From: Caenorhabditis remanei
Lineage: Eukaryota; Nematoda; Chromadorea; Rhabditida; Rhabditidae
Reading direction: 5' to 3'
Length of the DNA stretch: 64,000 nucleotides
Assembly: GCF_010183535.1 (NCBI RefSeq)
Contig: NC_071332.1
Span: 15,500,001-15,564,000, forward strand
The notes below the pieces were generated by a model that saw only the letters and a list, made by a program, of their open reading frames with translations, was not told the origin of the DNA and searched no databases. Position numbers and translations under genes: made by a program. Below are positions 34,145 through 45,876 of the stretch, in pieces. The first letter of the stretch is position 1; every line of letters starts with the position of its first letter.

Positions 34145-34279
34145 GACACTGTGAAGTCAGTGGTGTCATGTGGGTATTACTCGAAAGATAAGGTTACAAA
34201 AGCTAATCTTCCTAGTTATTGTTCTTGAGTTCAGACACAAAACGAAGTTGCTCCCGCTGACGCCTTGCCGTCTATGTAA
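34145..34279 (+). pseudogene. srw fragment H (end of exon 4, exon 5)
   Basis: Matches gene C from GACACTGTGAAGTCAGTGG through the last intron (ends GAGTTCAG) to the stop at 34277-34279. It marks the left edge of a direct duplication: C-tail+D at 26580-28080 corresponds to H+I at 34150-35830. Confidence 0.8.
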
Positions 34280-34555
34280 TGCTATGTGGGCTACAAACAA
34301 GACGTTTCAGTTTACATATGCCAAACGGCGAATCTCTCTCAAGAAAAATAAATATGATTCACGATTCTAATTAAGATACAAAACACAAAGATTACCAGTA
34401 GACAATCTCGGAAATTAGACAGTTTGAAAATTAAAAACTCGGATTGGGGGGAAAGGTAAACAGAAAAAAATCTGACACACGCTTAGCTGACTAATGAATT
34501 AGCTATAGTCTACTACTCCAGACAACAAATTCACAAAAACTTCAGAACAACTAAA

Positions 34556-35776
34556 ATGGATTTCTGTAGGAATATAGAGTTTCCGAAATTCAAAAAACCC
34601 ACTGCATTACGTCTATGTAGATTTCAAGAAGACATGAGGTGAGTCATTTGCAATCACTGTCTTTACCAATTTAACGATGTCAGGAATTTCACTTTTCAAC
34701 TCAAGCAATATGAATTTTATTTAACAGTATTCTGTGTGTTGATCAACATATTTCACTTCATCATTCTAACCAGACCAGCTATGAGAACATCTTCTGTAAA
34801 CCTCATCATGGCTGCTATAGCGTTTTCTGATATCTGCTCATTTTTTCACGGGCTCGAACAACTATACATCAGACTGTCAAGAATACTCGGAAACTGCTTA
34901 GAAACCACAACATATGGATTTGTTCTCTTGGAAGTCCCTTTTTTCATGCTCACCGATTTTTCAAGAAGATGCTCCACTTGGCTATGTTTATCCATTGCAT
35001 TTATTCGAACCCTTGTTATACGGAATCCGATGAACCCATTTTTTCAGAACTTAACAAAACCAAAAACTGCCTACTTCATTATTATTGCTGTATTTTTAAC
35101 GGGTATTTCACTCGGTATCTTCAAAATGTTTGAGCTTACGATTGAGTCGTATGATATAGAGTCATATTGTAATTCGAGCATTACTATTCATGCGTTTTAC
35201 AACCGTGTCTCAGACACTTTTCTGGCTAATGATGCAATCATTTTGAACTCATACCATGCAGTGGACGCAGCGTTTTCGAATGTGAGTTTTGTCAGAGCTC
35301 ATTTGCAGAAACGTTTTATTCCAGCTGATCCCTTGTCTTCTATTCCCTGTTGTCACATTTTTGCTAATAAAGGAACTCTGGAAGACCGATGAAAACCGGA
35401 GAAAAATTTTATCAACTAGCAAAACAGCGGACTCAAAAAGAACTACAAATCTAGTACTCGTTTTCACTTTCACATTTTTCATAGCTCAGTTCCCGTTTGG
35501 TTTAAATTCAGCACTCGGCTATATTTTTATAGAAACTCCGGGATTAATGTAGGTTGCAATTTTAGTATCGGGAGAATTGCGCACACAATTTTTTTTAGAA
35601 ATATTCTCCGATACTTCTGGAATCTGTTTTCAATGTTATTCTCGCTAAACACCTCAACTCATTTCATAGTTTGTCTGTTCATGTCATCTCAATATAGAGC
35701 CACTGTGAAATCTATGATACAGTGGGAACAACGGACAAAAGTGAGCGTGAGTCTGAAGTGCTCTGAAAAGTTGTGA
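34556..35776 (+). CDS. Serpentine chemoreceptor, SRW family (gene I)
   Basis: Exons 34556-34638, 34684-35281, 35325-35548 and 35599-35776; 1083 nt, 360 aa. It begins MDFCRNIEFPKFKKPTALRL. Family signs: INIFHFIILTRPAMRTSSVN, STWLCLSIAFIRTLVIRNPM, CNSSITI, LIPCLLFPVVTFLLIKELW and THFIVCLFMSSQYRATVKSM. The tail departs from its relatives: where others have SCGYYSK it has QWEQRTKVSVSLKC. The GTGAGC at 35741 could instead be a donor to an unseen last exon. Intron 2 (43 nt) would shift the frame if kept. Intact; D is its broken duplicate. Confidence 0.82.
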
Positions 35777-36078
35777 ACTCAGAATCCAAATGAGGGCGTC
35801 CAAAGTCAATCATCTCCGACCATCACCTAAAAACAAGAACTTAAAATACATGGACGGGCGCTTGTGTGTCAAGCCTATCAAAGCGCATGTTCAGATGTCT
35901 GTCTGTCCACTCGAAGACCCGGATGTCCAGAAGTGACTTCAGTCCATCTTTAACAATGACACGTTGCTTTCATTTTTTTTCACTTTTCCCATTGCCGTGT
36001 GTTAACAGAAACTCCCTGAACTGGTGTTTCATCTGTTTTTACAACAAACACCTTTGCTTCCTAGCTTACTCATTTCTA
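35777..36078. other. Spacer
   Basis: No gene, repeat or promoter is evident. A reading frame at 35866-36126 has no support. Confidence 0.4.
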
Positions 36079-36385
36079 ATGGAAAATTGCATCAACGTTG
36101 CATTTCCTAATTTTAAAAATTCTTGACTTGGTGTGATTCTGAGAATCAAATTGAAGTGAGTTGTATTATTTTACAAGAGAGATGTACTTGAAATTTTCAG
36201 AGAATTCGCATTGCGAGTTTAATCATTACAACTGTTATTTATCAGTAATCTGTGGTTTCATCATTATTTTCATTTGATCATTCTTACCAGAGCCTCTATG
36301 AGAACATCCTCTGTGAATCTCATGATGGCTGCTATTACGATCTTTGATATTTATTTATTTTTCCGTGGCTTTTACATTCGTTAAC
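36079..36385 (+). pseudogene. srw fragment J
   Basis: Exon 1 begins at the ATG 36079 (MENCINVAFPNFKNS) and hits a TGA. Exon 2 starts after TTTTCAG at about 36202, has a shift before LILTRASMRTSSVNLMMAA-like codons and fades near 36385. Confidence 0.7.
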
Positions 36386-36556
36386 TCATACTCCTTTCCC
36401 CGTAATCAAATTTGTCTATCCACCTGCCGTTCTTAATATTCGTCACCTAAGTGGTTGAAAACAAGTTATAAAAACGGAACACTATTACTATTTTCATTTG
36501 ATTGGACCAAAGCATAGGTAGACACCTTCACAACTGCTTTAAGCCATACCGCTTTA

Positions 36557-37727
36557 ATGGAAACTAGCTGCGAATCATATTTCCCAAACGTCGAAAAATC
36601 TACAGCTAAACTATTGTGCTCAATATTCAATTGGTTTACTCCATTTGTGCAGTTTTGTGTCGATCGAGAACATTATCTGTCTACTTTGGTTGTCATTATG
36701 AATATTCTTCATTTCACAGTTCTTACAAAAAAGTCTATGAGAACCACATGTATCAACTTGATAATGGCAGCTGTCGCACTTTCAGACATTTGCTCCCAAT
36801 CGTATATACTACACCATGAAATTATTCGAATTTTCATTTATTTATATCTTTGTTATTCAAAAGCCACATATTACAACATATTTATACTTGAAAATGTAAT
36901 GAGTGCACTTCGAAATTTCACTCGAAGATGCTCAACTTGGCTCAGTTTGTCGATAGCTGTTATTCGAACTCTAGTCATCAGAAATCCAATGAATCCGAAA
37001 TATGAGAAGTTGTCTAAGCCGAAAACTGCATTCACCGTGATTTTAGTGATCTACGTGCTATGCTTCCCGCTAGCAGTTGTAGAATATTTAGGAAATTGGT
37101 TGATTGAAAATGTGGATGCAGTAGAGTGCAGAGATAATGAAACCATGAGCGTTTATTACTACACAGTGGATTCTCAGACTGGTTCACTGACAATGATTAT
37201 ATGGTTTACAAACTGTTTTATGGTACAGAAGGCGTGGTTTCTAAGGTGAGAATTTAAACTTCTGAAATGCCTGCACACTTATTCTTTTACTCCAGCTTTT
37301 TCCATGTATCCTCTTTCCAATTTTCACCACTTTTCTTATTATTGAAATTCGAAAAGCCGAAAAGTCGAGACAAAATCTGTTTGTATCAAAGTCTGACTCT
37401 GGAAACACCACGAAACTCATCTTCTACCTCACACTGACATTCTTCATTGGTGAGTTTCCAATGGCGCTGTCCTATGGTTTGAATCCAGTCTTGCTTATGC
37501 TCAATGAAGAAGGATTTCAGTAAGAATTCAAGTATTCAGCCGTACCTTGAAACACAACAGTTTTCAGTTTGGCTCTCGTTTATTTTCAGTATGTTTTCTC
37601 TATAGTTTTGTCTCTAACTTCTGGAATCCATATGATTATTTGTTTTTTCATGTCATCACAATATCGGAGAACGTTTATGGATTTGATACTGTGTGGTTAT
37701 GTACCTAAAGCGAAGGCAGCGTTTTAG
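36557..37727 (+). pseudogene. srw gene K with one-base frameshift
   Basis: Three exons: 36557-37245, 37296-37519 and 37568-37727. Unlike its neighbours it has no intron 1. It shows ILHFTVLTKKSMRTTCIN, STWLSLSIAVIRTLVIRNPM, LFPCILFPIFTTFLIIEIR, MSSQYRR and the classic SRW ending CGYVPK. Near 37169 the frame slips: GTGGATTCTCAGACTGG reads on as QTGSLTMII, but one extra T would restore SDWFTDNDYMVYK, which matches the family. Exon 1 is 689 nt, one short of the phase required, which fits a single-base loss. Either a young pseudogene or an assembly error. TATAAAA lies at 36467-36473. Confidence 0.8.
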
Positions 37728-37877
37728 TCAGATTACAAAAACTTATGAACATAATAATTTCAGCTTTCTGGAAACAAGGACTGCGTAAACACTGTGCAAT
37801 CTACGAGTTGAATTACTTCATATACATATACTCGTAATATGAAAAAAGGCAAAACATTTAATAAAATTGGAAATTTC

Positions 37878-38380
37878 TTACTTCCGAAGAGCACAAAACG
37901 AATGAATAGTTCCAAAGGCTTTAGTGCCATTCTCATTGACATGCATCTGAATGTTGACACCAACTAGCTCACCGTCCTTTGTCTTACCAATCATTGGCAG
38001 ATAGAAGTCTGTCGGGGTGGGTTCCACCATCCATCTCTTGTCTTCTTCTGAATCCCTGATGACTTGGTATTCTGGTTGTGGAAGCTCTTTAGTACAATCT
38101 GGGGAGCAGATGCATCTGGCAAGTCTACCGGTTGGGATAACGGGTTGTCCTGCTAAGGGTGCTGATGGGAAGACGTTTTTGTGGGGCTGGAGGGAGGCGT
38201 ACTGAAATTGTTAATTGAAAGAAAGAAGAAAATCGATAATTCACTTACCATCGCATCAACCATTTTTTGAAGCTCCGGGCTCATCTTTGGTTTAGGTGCT
38301 TTTTCGGTGTCTTGGTTCAAAGAAATGACTTGCTCATTTTCAGCAATCAATTCATTTTCCTGGTCATGAGTAAAAGACAT
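37878..38380 (-). CDS. Uncharacterised 151-aa protein
   Basis: Two exons, 38249-38380 and 37878-38201, with a 47-nt phase-0 intron (GTAAGT..TTTCAG). It begins MSFTHDQENELIAENEQ and has an acidic N-terminus. A central Cys cluster RCICSPDC is followed by RWMVEPTPTDFYLPMIG and GVNIQMHVNENGTKAFGT, ending SFCALRK. No signal peptide or membrane helix. I do not recognise the family. The intron, uninterrupted frames and codon use support a real gene although it sits between receptor genes. Confidence 0.75.
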
Positions 38381-39685
38381 ATTAGAATATGAGTGCAAAT
38401 GAAAGAAATGAGAGAAACGGTGTAGATAAGACTATGGGAAGGGGGTCACGTGACGGGTGATTGGTGAGCAATTATGACAATTAGTAGGCATTTGGCAGAT
38501 GGTGGCCGACGTAGGGATTATGGGAAAGTTGACAGACGTTGGGGTCTTCTATTGCCAGAATCGACGAAACTGTCAGCGGTTTGATACGATAACGGGCAGA
38601 TGTTTTTACAGCAGTGCAAAAACTTATTTAGGTCTCCGCTTGCAATTCTTATAAATTCCTTTTGGCTACGATCCTACAATTAGGTAAGCATGTAATGACT
38701 GGTTCTAATTAGGCAGTACACACCGCTCTCCAGGATTACACAACTGCAGATGTCACACTTATCTGATTCCACCTGTCCATTCTCAATCGCACTGCCAGAA
38801 GGCCTCTAATTAGAATAATAAGGTGGGCTATATGTATGTGAGATAGGTATTACTATTGGAAACATTACCAATTCGCGGGTGGCTGAGCACTCGTTCAAAG
38901 TTCGGCCCGGGGACGAGGTGTGGGCGGGATTTCGAATTTACGGCGGCTCTTAATTCTCACATAAAAAAGTTTTAAAAGTACGGGACCCACACCTTGTTCA
39001 ATCGCCGAACTTTGAGCAAGCGGCCAGCCACCAGTGAATGGGTGATACAGTACCGCTCAAAAGTATATTAAGTTTTGTTTTTTTCAGTCGAAAACGCCCA
39101 ACTTTGAGAGTGTGTCATAGTGAAACTAACTGTCCCACAAAATAATTTTTTATGGACCGAACAGACCAAAAATAGAACTCCGTTTTTGTAGTTGGCAACT
39201 TTTTTGTACGGACGCTCCCTAGAGAATTACATAACTACAAAGTAATTTCTCCCTCAAATCGATTCATTTCAGCGCAAAATAGTGCGATTTTTGAGTTTTT
39301 CCCTTAAAATGGTCATTACTCTCTAGTGAGTGTCTGTACAAAGAAATTGTGAACTACAAAATTGGAGCTCTACTTTTGATTTGTACAATCCATTAAAAAT
39401 CTACTTGATGAGACAATCATTATTACCATGACACTCTCTCAAAGTAAGATTTACATATTTTTAAAAGTTTTACAATAAAAAGTTTTCATAATCGGAACAC
39501 ACAAGTGTTAACAAGACTCAACTCAATCTTTGTGTTTTTTGTTTTGATCTCCAATCTGACAAACAAAATGTGAATTTTCTCCTCGAAAACAAACCAATTT
39601 CAGTGTCGCCAGCCAATTCATATTTATAAGTGAAATTGAGTCATGTAACACCTTTCACTTATTTATTTTCGTATATTTTTTGACA
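38381..39685. repeat. Spacer with two MITE-like inverted repeats
   Basis: About 38871-39045: GGTGGCTGAGC..TTCAAAGTTCGG and its inverse CCGAACTTTGAGC..GGCCAGCCACC enclose about 110 bp. About 39095-39460: CAACTTTGAGAGTGTGTCAT and the inverse ATGACACTCTCTCAAAGT enclose a core with ACTACAAA/TTTGTAGTT repeats. A related piece is at 40950-41190. No gene. Confidence 0.5.
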
Positions 39686-40840
39686 ATGTCTGAAGACTGC
39701 ACCTTCTACACAAATCTCCGAAATACCGTGAGCTTTCTTCTGGGATTCGAGATCCATATAGCTATCTTTAGTTTCTCAATTAATTTGTTTCATATTATTG
39801 TGTTAACAAGAGCGTGTATGAGAACCTCATCTATCAATTTGATTATGGCTGCAGCGACAGTTTCAGATATGTACTCGCAGTTTTATATAATTGAGCAGAA
39901 AGTCAAAAGTTATTATGAGAACTTGGAAACTTGCTTCTCTGGGACATCTTATTTGAATGTCTTAGTGGATATTCTACTAAAGTTGCTGAAAGATGTTTCC
40001 AGAAGATCATCCACGTGGCTCAACTTTAGTATTGCTTTGATCAGAACGTTGGTCATCCGCAATCCAATGAACCCGAAATTTGAGAAACTATCTAATCCAA
40101 AAACAGCATTTTATTTTGTGTTGTTCATTCTAATTTTCAATGTGTCTATATCTATTTTTGGTTCCTTCCAATTCATAATTCTCTCTGAAAATGCTACGAA
40201 TGATTGTGATCGCAAACCCAAAAAAGTTGTCACATATCGATTCGATTTTTCTGAGTTTTTCATGGGAAATGATCTAATGGTGTACAAAGCTTACAACAGT
40301 TTTGATGCGTTTTTATCGAAAGTGAGTAGAAATTTTCAGACATGTTGAACTTTGGAATTCAGTTCATCCCCTCCATCTTGTTCCCAATCGCTACAATTTT
40401 TCTGATTTGGAAACTACGAAAAAATGAGAAAAATCGGATAAAAATATCATCTTCAAATGCATATAATGGTTCTGGAAAAACCACAAAACTAGTACTTTTT
40501 CTAACTATCACATTTTTTATTGCCGAGTTCCCATTGGCATTAATTACGGCTCTGGAGCCGTATTATTCCGATGCCTATGGATTACTGTAGGTTTTTTTTT
40601 TCAATAGGCTCAGTCAGAGATCTATTTTCAACTTTCAGATTGCTTCTCAATTACTTCAACTATCTCTTCACTATCATTCTGTCAGCCAACACATCCACTC
40701 ATATGACAATTTGTCTTTTATTGTCGTCTCAATATCGGGAAGCTGCGAAATCGGTTTTATTATGTGGTTATTTATCAAAGGTTCCGAATAAAAAAAACGA
40801 TTCGAATATGAGTAAAAATGTGATTTTCAGAAAAGTATAG
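39686..40840 (+). CDS. Serpentine chemoreceptor, SRW family (gene L)
   Basis: Exons 39686-40321, 40363-40586 and 40639-40840; 1062 nt, 353 aa, phases 0 and 2. Lacks intron 1, like K. The ATG at 39686 lies about 60 bp after TTTATAAG. Family signs: NLFHIIVLTRACMRTSSIN, STWLNFSIALIRTLVIRNPM, FIPSILFPIATIFLIWKLR, THMTICLLLSSQYREAAKSV, then CGYLSK. A basic tail of about 20 residues follows; an alternative last splice (donor GTTCCG, acceptor TTTTCAG near 40830) cannot be excluded. No defect seen. More diverged from the A-I group, closest to K. Confidence 0.87.
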
Positions 40841-41488
40841 CCAGTGTTGTCACAATTGATTCCAAGAAAAGTCGAGTCTAGGAGACACAAGGGGACTTTG
40901 CGCAACCAAGGTAAAATTTTTGGCACGTAGTACCGTGCACTATTTGACCTTTTTTAGTTGAAAATGATCAAATTCGAGAGGATGTCTCAGTATCCCTGAT
41001 TGAGCCACAAAGAAATATATGCATGGACTATACAGATCGAAAATAGCACATCATTTTTGTAGTTAATCTTTTTTTGCAGGCACACTACCACGAGAGTTAC
41101 AGTTTGTCAAAGTGAGAAAAAGCTCCTAAATACACTGCCAAATTTGGTCATTTTCCACGGAAAACAGCCAAAGTTCATAGCCTTTCAAGCGGTACTGTAC
41201 TTCATCAATTTGAGTCTCAAGACAGGTGGACAAGAAACCTGAAATAAAATTTCAGACACCGTCTTGCACGAAAATCAAACATGAGATAACGGCCTAACCA
41301 GAGACACCGGGCACATCACCTTTTACAGTTATTTGTTTGGTGGAAAATAGTCATTGACCATAGAACTTATCCTGCAAAATGAAAATAACAAAAAGTCCAC
41401 AACAACGTCAAACTGCGATTATCTCCAACTTTTGTGGGTGCTCAAAAACTCCTGATATTCTATTTTTTGTTAGATAAAATAGCCGGAT
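40841..41488. other. Spacer with a MITE-like relic
   Basis: 40950-41190 resembles the 39095-39460 repeat (AGATCGAAAATAGCAC, TTTGTAGTTAATC). Nothing else is seen. Confidence 0.4.
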
Positions 41489-41979
41489 ATGCCCACCTTC
41501 CTTCTTAAAATAAATCTGTTCATAATCTTTTTGAGAATCGCTCTTCTTTTCCACTCCCACAACTTCTCAATGGACTTCCTAGCTCCATCTTTAATTATAC
41601 TGTTCTCTTTTATTTTTGTTTTGATTCTATTCTCTATTATATTCATTCTGAAATACTACTGTGAAATTATTCAACTATCCAACTGCAATTTATTCATGAA
41701 GCCTGATGAAGTTCACAAAAAATCTGCAAAAACCCATTATAATTTCTCCAAAAATAGCGAAGATCCATGTGAGTTTTTTTCAGTTTTATAGAAAGTCGAG
41801 TTTTAGAAAAAACATATATGTAACATTTAGACGTTGGCGCGATTCCTCAAATTATGGTCATCTCTCCTCGTGAATTTACTCCGAGGCATGCATCTTCTAT
41901 CTTCAATATTCAAATATCTGAAACCTTGGAAAATCATACTTGCTCATGTTTCTTGTCTCCAAATGATAGATATATGTAA
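41489..41979 (+). CDS. Uncharacterised 142-aa single-pass membrane protein
   Basis: Two exons, 41489-41768 and 41831-41979, joined by a 62-nt phase-1 intron (GTGAGT..ACATTTAG). The split codon makes EDPYVGAIPQIMVISPREF. The N-terminal 25 residues are hydrophobic and could be a signal. A second strong hydrophobic run (about 30-56, LIILFSFIFVLILFSIIFIL) is a membrane helix. The rest is a polar domain with NHTCSCF, ending NDRYM. I do not recognise it. The joining frame closes exactly, which is the main support. Confidence 0.6.
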
Positions 41980-42556
41980 TATGATTTTAATGAAGTTTAA
42001 AACAACAGCTAGTTTTGGTTAATTTTCAAAAAATGTTGCCGATCGATTTTCACGGCTCATGGAGGCCGTGATGGAATCCGTTCAAAAGACAAAGTCAGAT
42101 CTGACAGAGTTCGAGACATAGATGTGAATTGGACAGACTGTAATACACGATGGTTAGTAAATAGTGCAGGATCTGTCCTGGACAGGCTTTGACCCACTTT
42201 GGATCCAACCTCTACAATGCACCATTAGACCGAGACAGTGTGTAAGGTCCGTAAAGGGGAAAGGCAGTATTCCTGGAAGCTCGTCCGTGACGTGGGTTTC
42301 GGGATAGCCGGTGGGGGCGGGTTGCTTCCAGAAGTTTATTTACTAGAACCACATAAAGAATACGCATATTATTTTCAACAGCATCAGTACCCTGTAACCC
42401 CCACTAGCATATTCTTAATTTATTTTAGAATCCTCTTTCTGCCATGTATCTTTTTCAAATTCACTGTATTTTTTCCAAGCTTCTCGGAAGATTTTTATTT
42501 TTACCCTAATTCAGTGAACCCCAGGGATGAAACTGATACATGTGTATTTTTTGAAG
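41980..42556. other. Spacer, possibly retroelement debris
   Basis: 42050-42330 has GC content and motifs unlike the flanks (CACGGCTCATGGAGGCCGTG is a palindrome). No frame with clear homology. The end joins the 3' UTR of the left homeobox gene. Confidence 0.35.
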
Positions 42557-42943
42557 TTTATTAAGAAACACAGAACAAAACAATGATGCACATCTTAAAA
42601 TATAGAGGCACATCTTAAAACACATCTTAAAATATAGAGGCATGATGATATTAAGAAAAAATTCGAAAAGAACATTGTGAACGATACAATATAGGGGGAA
42701 AAGGAAGAATTGTGATGAAAGAAACCACATTGAAGGAAAACAGGACGGACATGAATTCAGAGGAGAACATTTTAGAAATGGAAAGACGCAAAAAGAAAAA
42801 AGTGAAAAACTTGAATAAACCATAAAATAGAGTTATAATGATCAGAAGCGAGATGAAGACGAGAACAAATTGAAACGGAAGGGGAAAAGATGAGAAAATG
42901 GAATTTCGGAAATAATCAAACAGAAATGATGTAATAGAAGATT

Positions 42944-44079
42944 TCACTCATCTTCTGGTTCTTCTTTAGGCTCCCTCTTCACGAATTCATCGACTTTATC
43001 ATCATCGTCGCTGTCCCATTCATCTGAATTCGTGAAAGACTCATCCGAATCGAAATTCTCTGAACCAGAATTGTGCATGTCCATGTCTTCTGAATCGTCT
43101 GAATCATCTGAATTGTCATCTGATTCATCTGATTCATCACTGGCTTCTTCTTGGTTGATGACCTGTTCTTTCTGTCGGCGTATCCACACTCCTTTAAACT
43201 CTGGGACATCTTTCTCTTCAGGGACCTTCTTTATTCTTTTTCTGTCCATATTTCTTCTCATCCGGAAGTAACCAAGAGCCTGTAAACGAAATTTTGAATA
43301 GAAGACGGATAATGACCGTGCTATTAACATCATTCTCACCTGATTTTGAGCTTTCATTTTCCTGCGTTGTTCACGTCCCATAATTCGTTTCTTTTCATTA
43401 ATTTTATCCCATTTCTCGGGATTTTTAAGTCGATCCCTTTTGGTTACGAACCAGTGGGAAACCTGAAATGGTTTTTCTGTAATGAACTACTCATGAATTA
43501 AAACTCACTGATTGTAGTTTCAACTTGTTGGCCTCCGCAATTTCTTTTTTTCTTTCCGTTGTTGGATTTGGGTTGATTTCAAACTCTTCTTCTAACTTTT
43601 TACTGATTTCTTTGTTGATCTTAACATATTTTTCATTGTTTTGATCTTTCTTTTGTCGGTATTTCAGAAATCGATTAATCTGAAAACAGTTCAATAATTT
43701 GAATAACTTCTTCCAACACTCACTGTTTTATTTTTTGTGAGTAGAACTTCCGCTATTTTTCTTTTCATCGGCATTTTCTTTACTTCTTGGGAGTTTCCAT
43801 CTTTATTTCCGGATAATTCTTCTTGATCTTCTTGATGATTTTGGAGTGTTTTCATCTTTTTGATCAGTTTCTTTTTCTAAAAATATTATTTTCCAAATCG
43901 AGTAACTTTAAAAAGAGAAATACCTTCAGTTGAGGCTCTTCATAACTTGAATCGGCATCGCTATCCTCCTCACTTTCTGAATCAGAAGATTCAGATGTTT
44001 CAACATAATCTTTTTGGCGCGGGCGCGTACTGTATAGACAATCTTTTCGGCGTGTGGCAGGGTGGCGGTGGCAGTGCAA
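42944..44079 (-). CDS. Multi-homeodomain gene X, 3' part
   Basis: Minus-strand exons: 43924-44079 (acidic, DYVETSESSDSESEEDSDAD; no ATG and no clear acceptor), 43724-43876, 43509-43679, 43340-43462 and 42944-43279; all phase 0. The units are divergent homeodomains. The first ends MKRKIAEVLLTKNKT then INRFLKYRQKK. The second is KKLEEEFEINPNPTTERKKE then VSHWFVTKRDRLKN. The third is truncated: the tail of unit two runs straight into ALGYFRMRRNM. The last exon adds a long Asp/Ser-rich acidic tail ending EPKEEPEDE. Likely nuclear. The acidic exon has lost its start, so the second exon probably joins the 5' part at 45877-46627 (compatible phase, together about 464 aa). AATAAA (minus) at 42557-42562. 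A near-identical copy lies 5805 bp to the right. Confidence 0.7.
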
Positions 44080-45876
44080 AGTCGTCAGAAACAGAAGACG
44101 TCAACATTTGAATTTTCAAAAAAAGAAAAGCAGTTTATGTTCCGATTAACCATATTTTACTTCTTGGATGAACACCCGACAATTTCGAAAACTTCAGTTT
44201 TTGAACCTGATGAAGTAAGAGTGAGATTATGTGGAGCACTGTAGAGTCAGCTGCGATTTAACCGACATACTTATCTTTTGATAATGCTCATACAAAACTA
44301 GTATAATACTATCTGGTTCTTTGATACAGTTGATTTGTCTAACCCTGGAGTCTGGGAGTAAAACTAAAATCAACCGAGCTCCGCTGAAATCAGAGAAATT
44401 TTTGCGCGAAATTTAAAATAAATTTTTGATTTGAAATTGTTAATAATTTTTTAGTAGAATGGGCCTCAAAAACCCGCGACAGTCGAACAACTGACTAAAA
44501 ATACGGAAAAACTGCTATACATCAAAGTTGTGCGAGGCGTAAGGTCCGCAACGAAACGTTTTGAATTCGCCCTAGTCGCAGTACGTGCCCGTCGCGTTTT
44601 TTCATTGAAAGATACAACAAACCATGACTTCCTCCCCCCCCCCCCCCGGTAAATTTGTCTCCCTGCTCAATAATTCAATTAATAGACTATGATCTCCCCC
44701 TGTGAATTTGCTCTTTACCTTGCCCCCTCTTCCCCTTTTCGGTTACTTCACCCATTTCATTCTTATCTTCTCTCCTCATGACAATTAATTCTCGTTCCCC
44801 CCATTTTTCCCCATACCTTCGGACTTAATATCTTGCTTTCCTCTTATTTCGCCCTCCTACCAGGTCTTTAGCCTCGTGAGGGGCATGATCCGGACTCCTG
44901 TTTAATTTGCATGATTTATATTCCAGTCAATAAATAAATTAAATTAAAAAACCAACGCTAAACTTTACTTTGGCACCGTGCTAATCGTTGTGCGACGGAG
45001 CGCGTTTATGCGACCATACGCTTCACACCCCTGATAAATCTTTTCAAAATTTAGTCTCTTAAGTTGCATATCAAAATAGAACAACGAAAAAAAAAACAGC
45101 GAAATCACCCTCACAGTACTCACACGCCCTAGCTCCGTGTCTAACCTACACTTCAACATCTTCCTTATCTCGTCCATATCCGTCTGTTTATAGCAAAAAA
45201 TGGTTCAAAGTTTGCAGAATAGATCTGACCCCAGATTTGTAGTACAAGCTTTTGAATACCTCACGAAAATTTGAAGAAATGAATTAATTTGAAGAATAAA
45301 AAGTTATATAAGTTTTTTTCCCGAGAACTCCTATATCCCTATGAATGGCAGTGAAAGGTTTGAAAACCACTTTTTCACGTATTGACCTAGTTTGGAACTA
45401 TTCGAACTAAAAATAATAGACGGGCATCATCCGGGGAAAATTTTCAACCGATCTGTGTAAGTTTCATTACAAACGGTTCAGTACAAAGGGCACTAGAGTC
45501 GGCGACAAACGGACAGACAGACAGATATGTTGAATATTATTAGTAAAGATTGGCTCCGCGACATTTCGCAACAACGTCGTTTCGCGACTCCGACGTTTTG
45601 CAACCAGACATCTTTTGCATGTTTGGGTCAGTTGAAAATGTTTAGTGGGGAACATATTTAAATGCTTGTTAGAAATAGAAAAAAAGTTATCTGACCCGGT
45701 TTTCGACAAAACTAGGTCAAACTATTGCTAGTTGAACGGTAGCGTAACGTTTTAGTTTCGAAATCTTGCAGTTGCGAAGCGTCGTAATTGCAAAATGAAT
45801 TATTTGAAAATACCTTATTCTGGAATAGAGGCCAATAATCTTTCTCAAAGTATGTTTCTATTAACATTATTCTTAC
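44080..45876. other. Probable intron of gene X filled with repeats
   Basis: Contains a C14 run (44634-44647), pyrimidine-rich DNA, and at 45310-45662 a repeat shared with 51560-51908. At 44970-45177 (minus) two short coding-like pieces (MDEIRKMLKCRLDTELGR; EKIYQGCEAYGRINALRRT) look like debris of a mobile element. 45662-45876 matches 58096-58314 next to gene Y. Confidence 0.45.

Noticed and set aside
41834..42022. 62-codon frame starting MARFLKLWSSLL
   Set aside because: Out of frame with the better supported second exon of the 142-aa membrane protein that starts at 41831.
42506..42947. Hydrophobic minus-strand frames (repeated at 48209-48752)
   Set aside because: They lie in the 3' UTR of the homeobox copies; the hydrophobic look comes from A-rich DNA read in reverse.
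43032..43271. Ser-rich plus-strand frame, also at 61363-61761
   Set aside because: Shadow of the Asp/Ser acidic tail on the minus strand.
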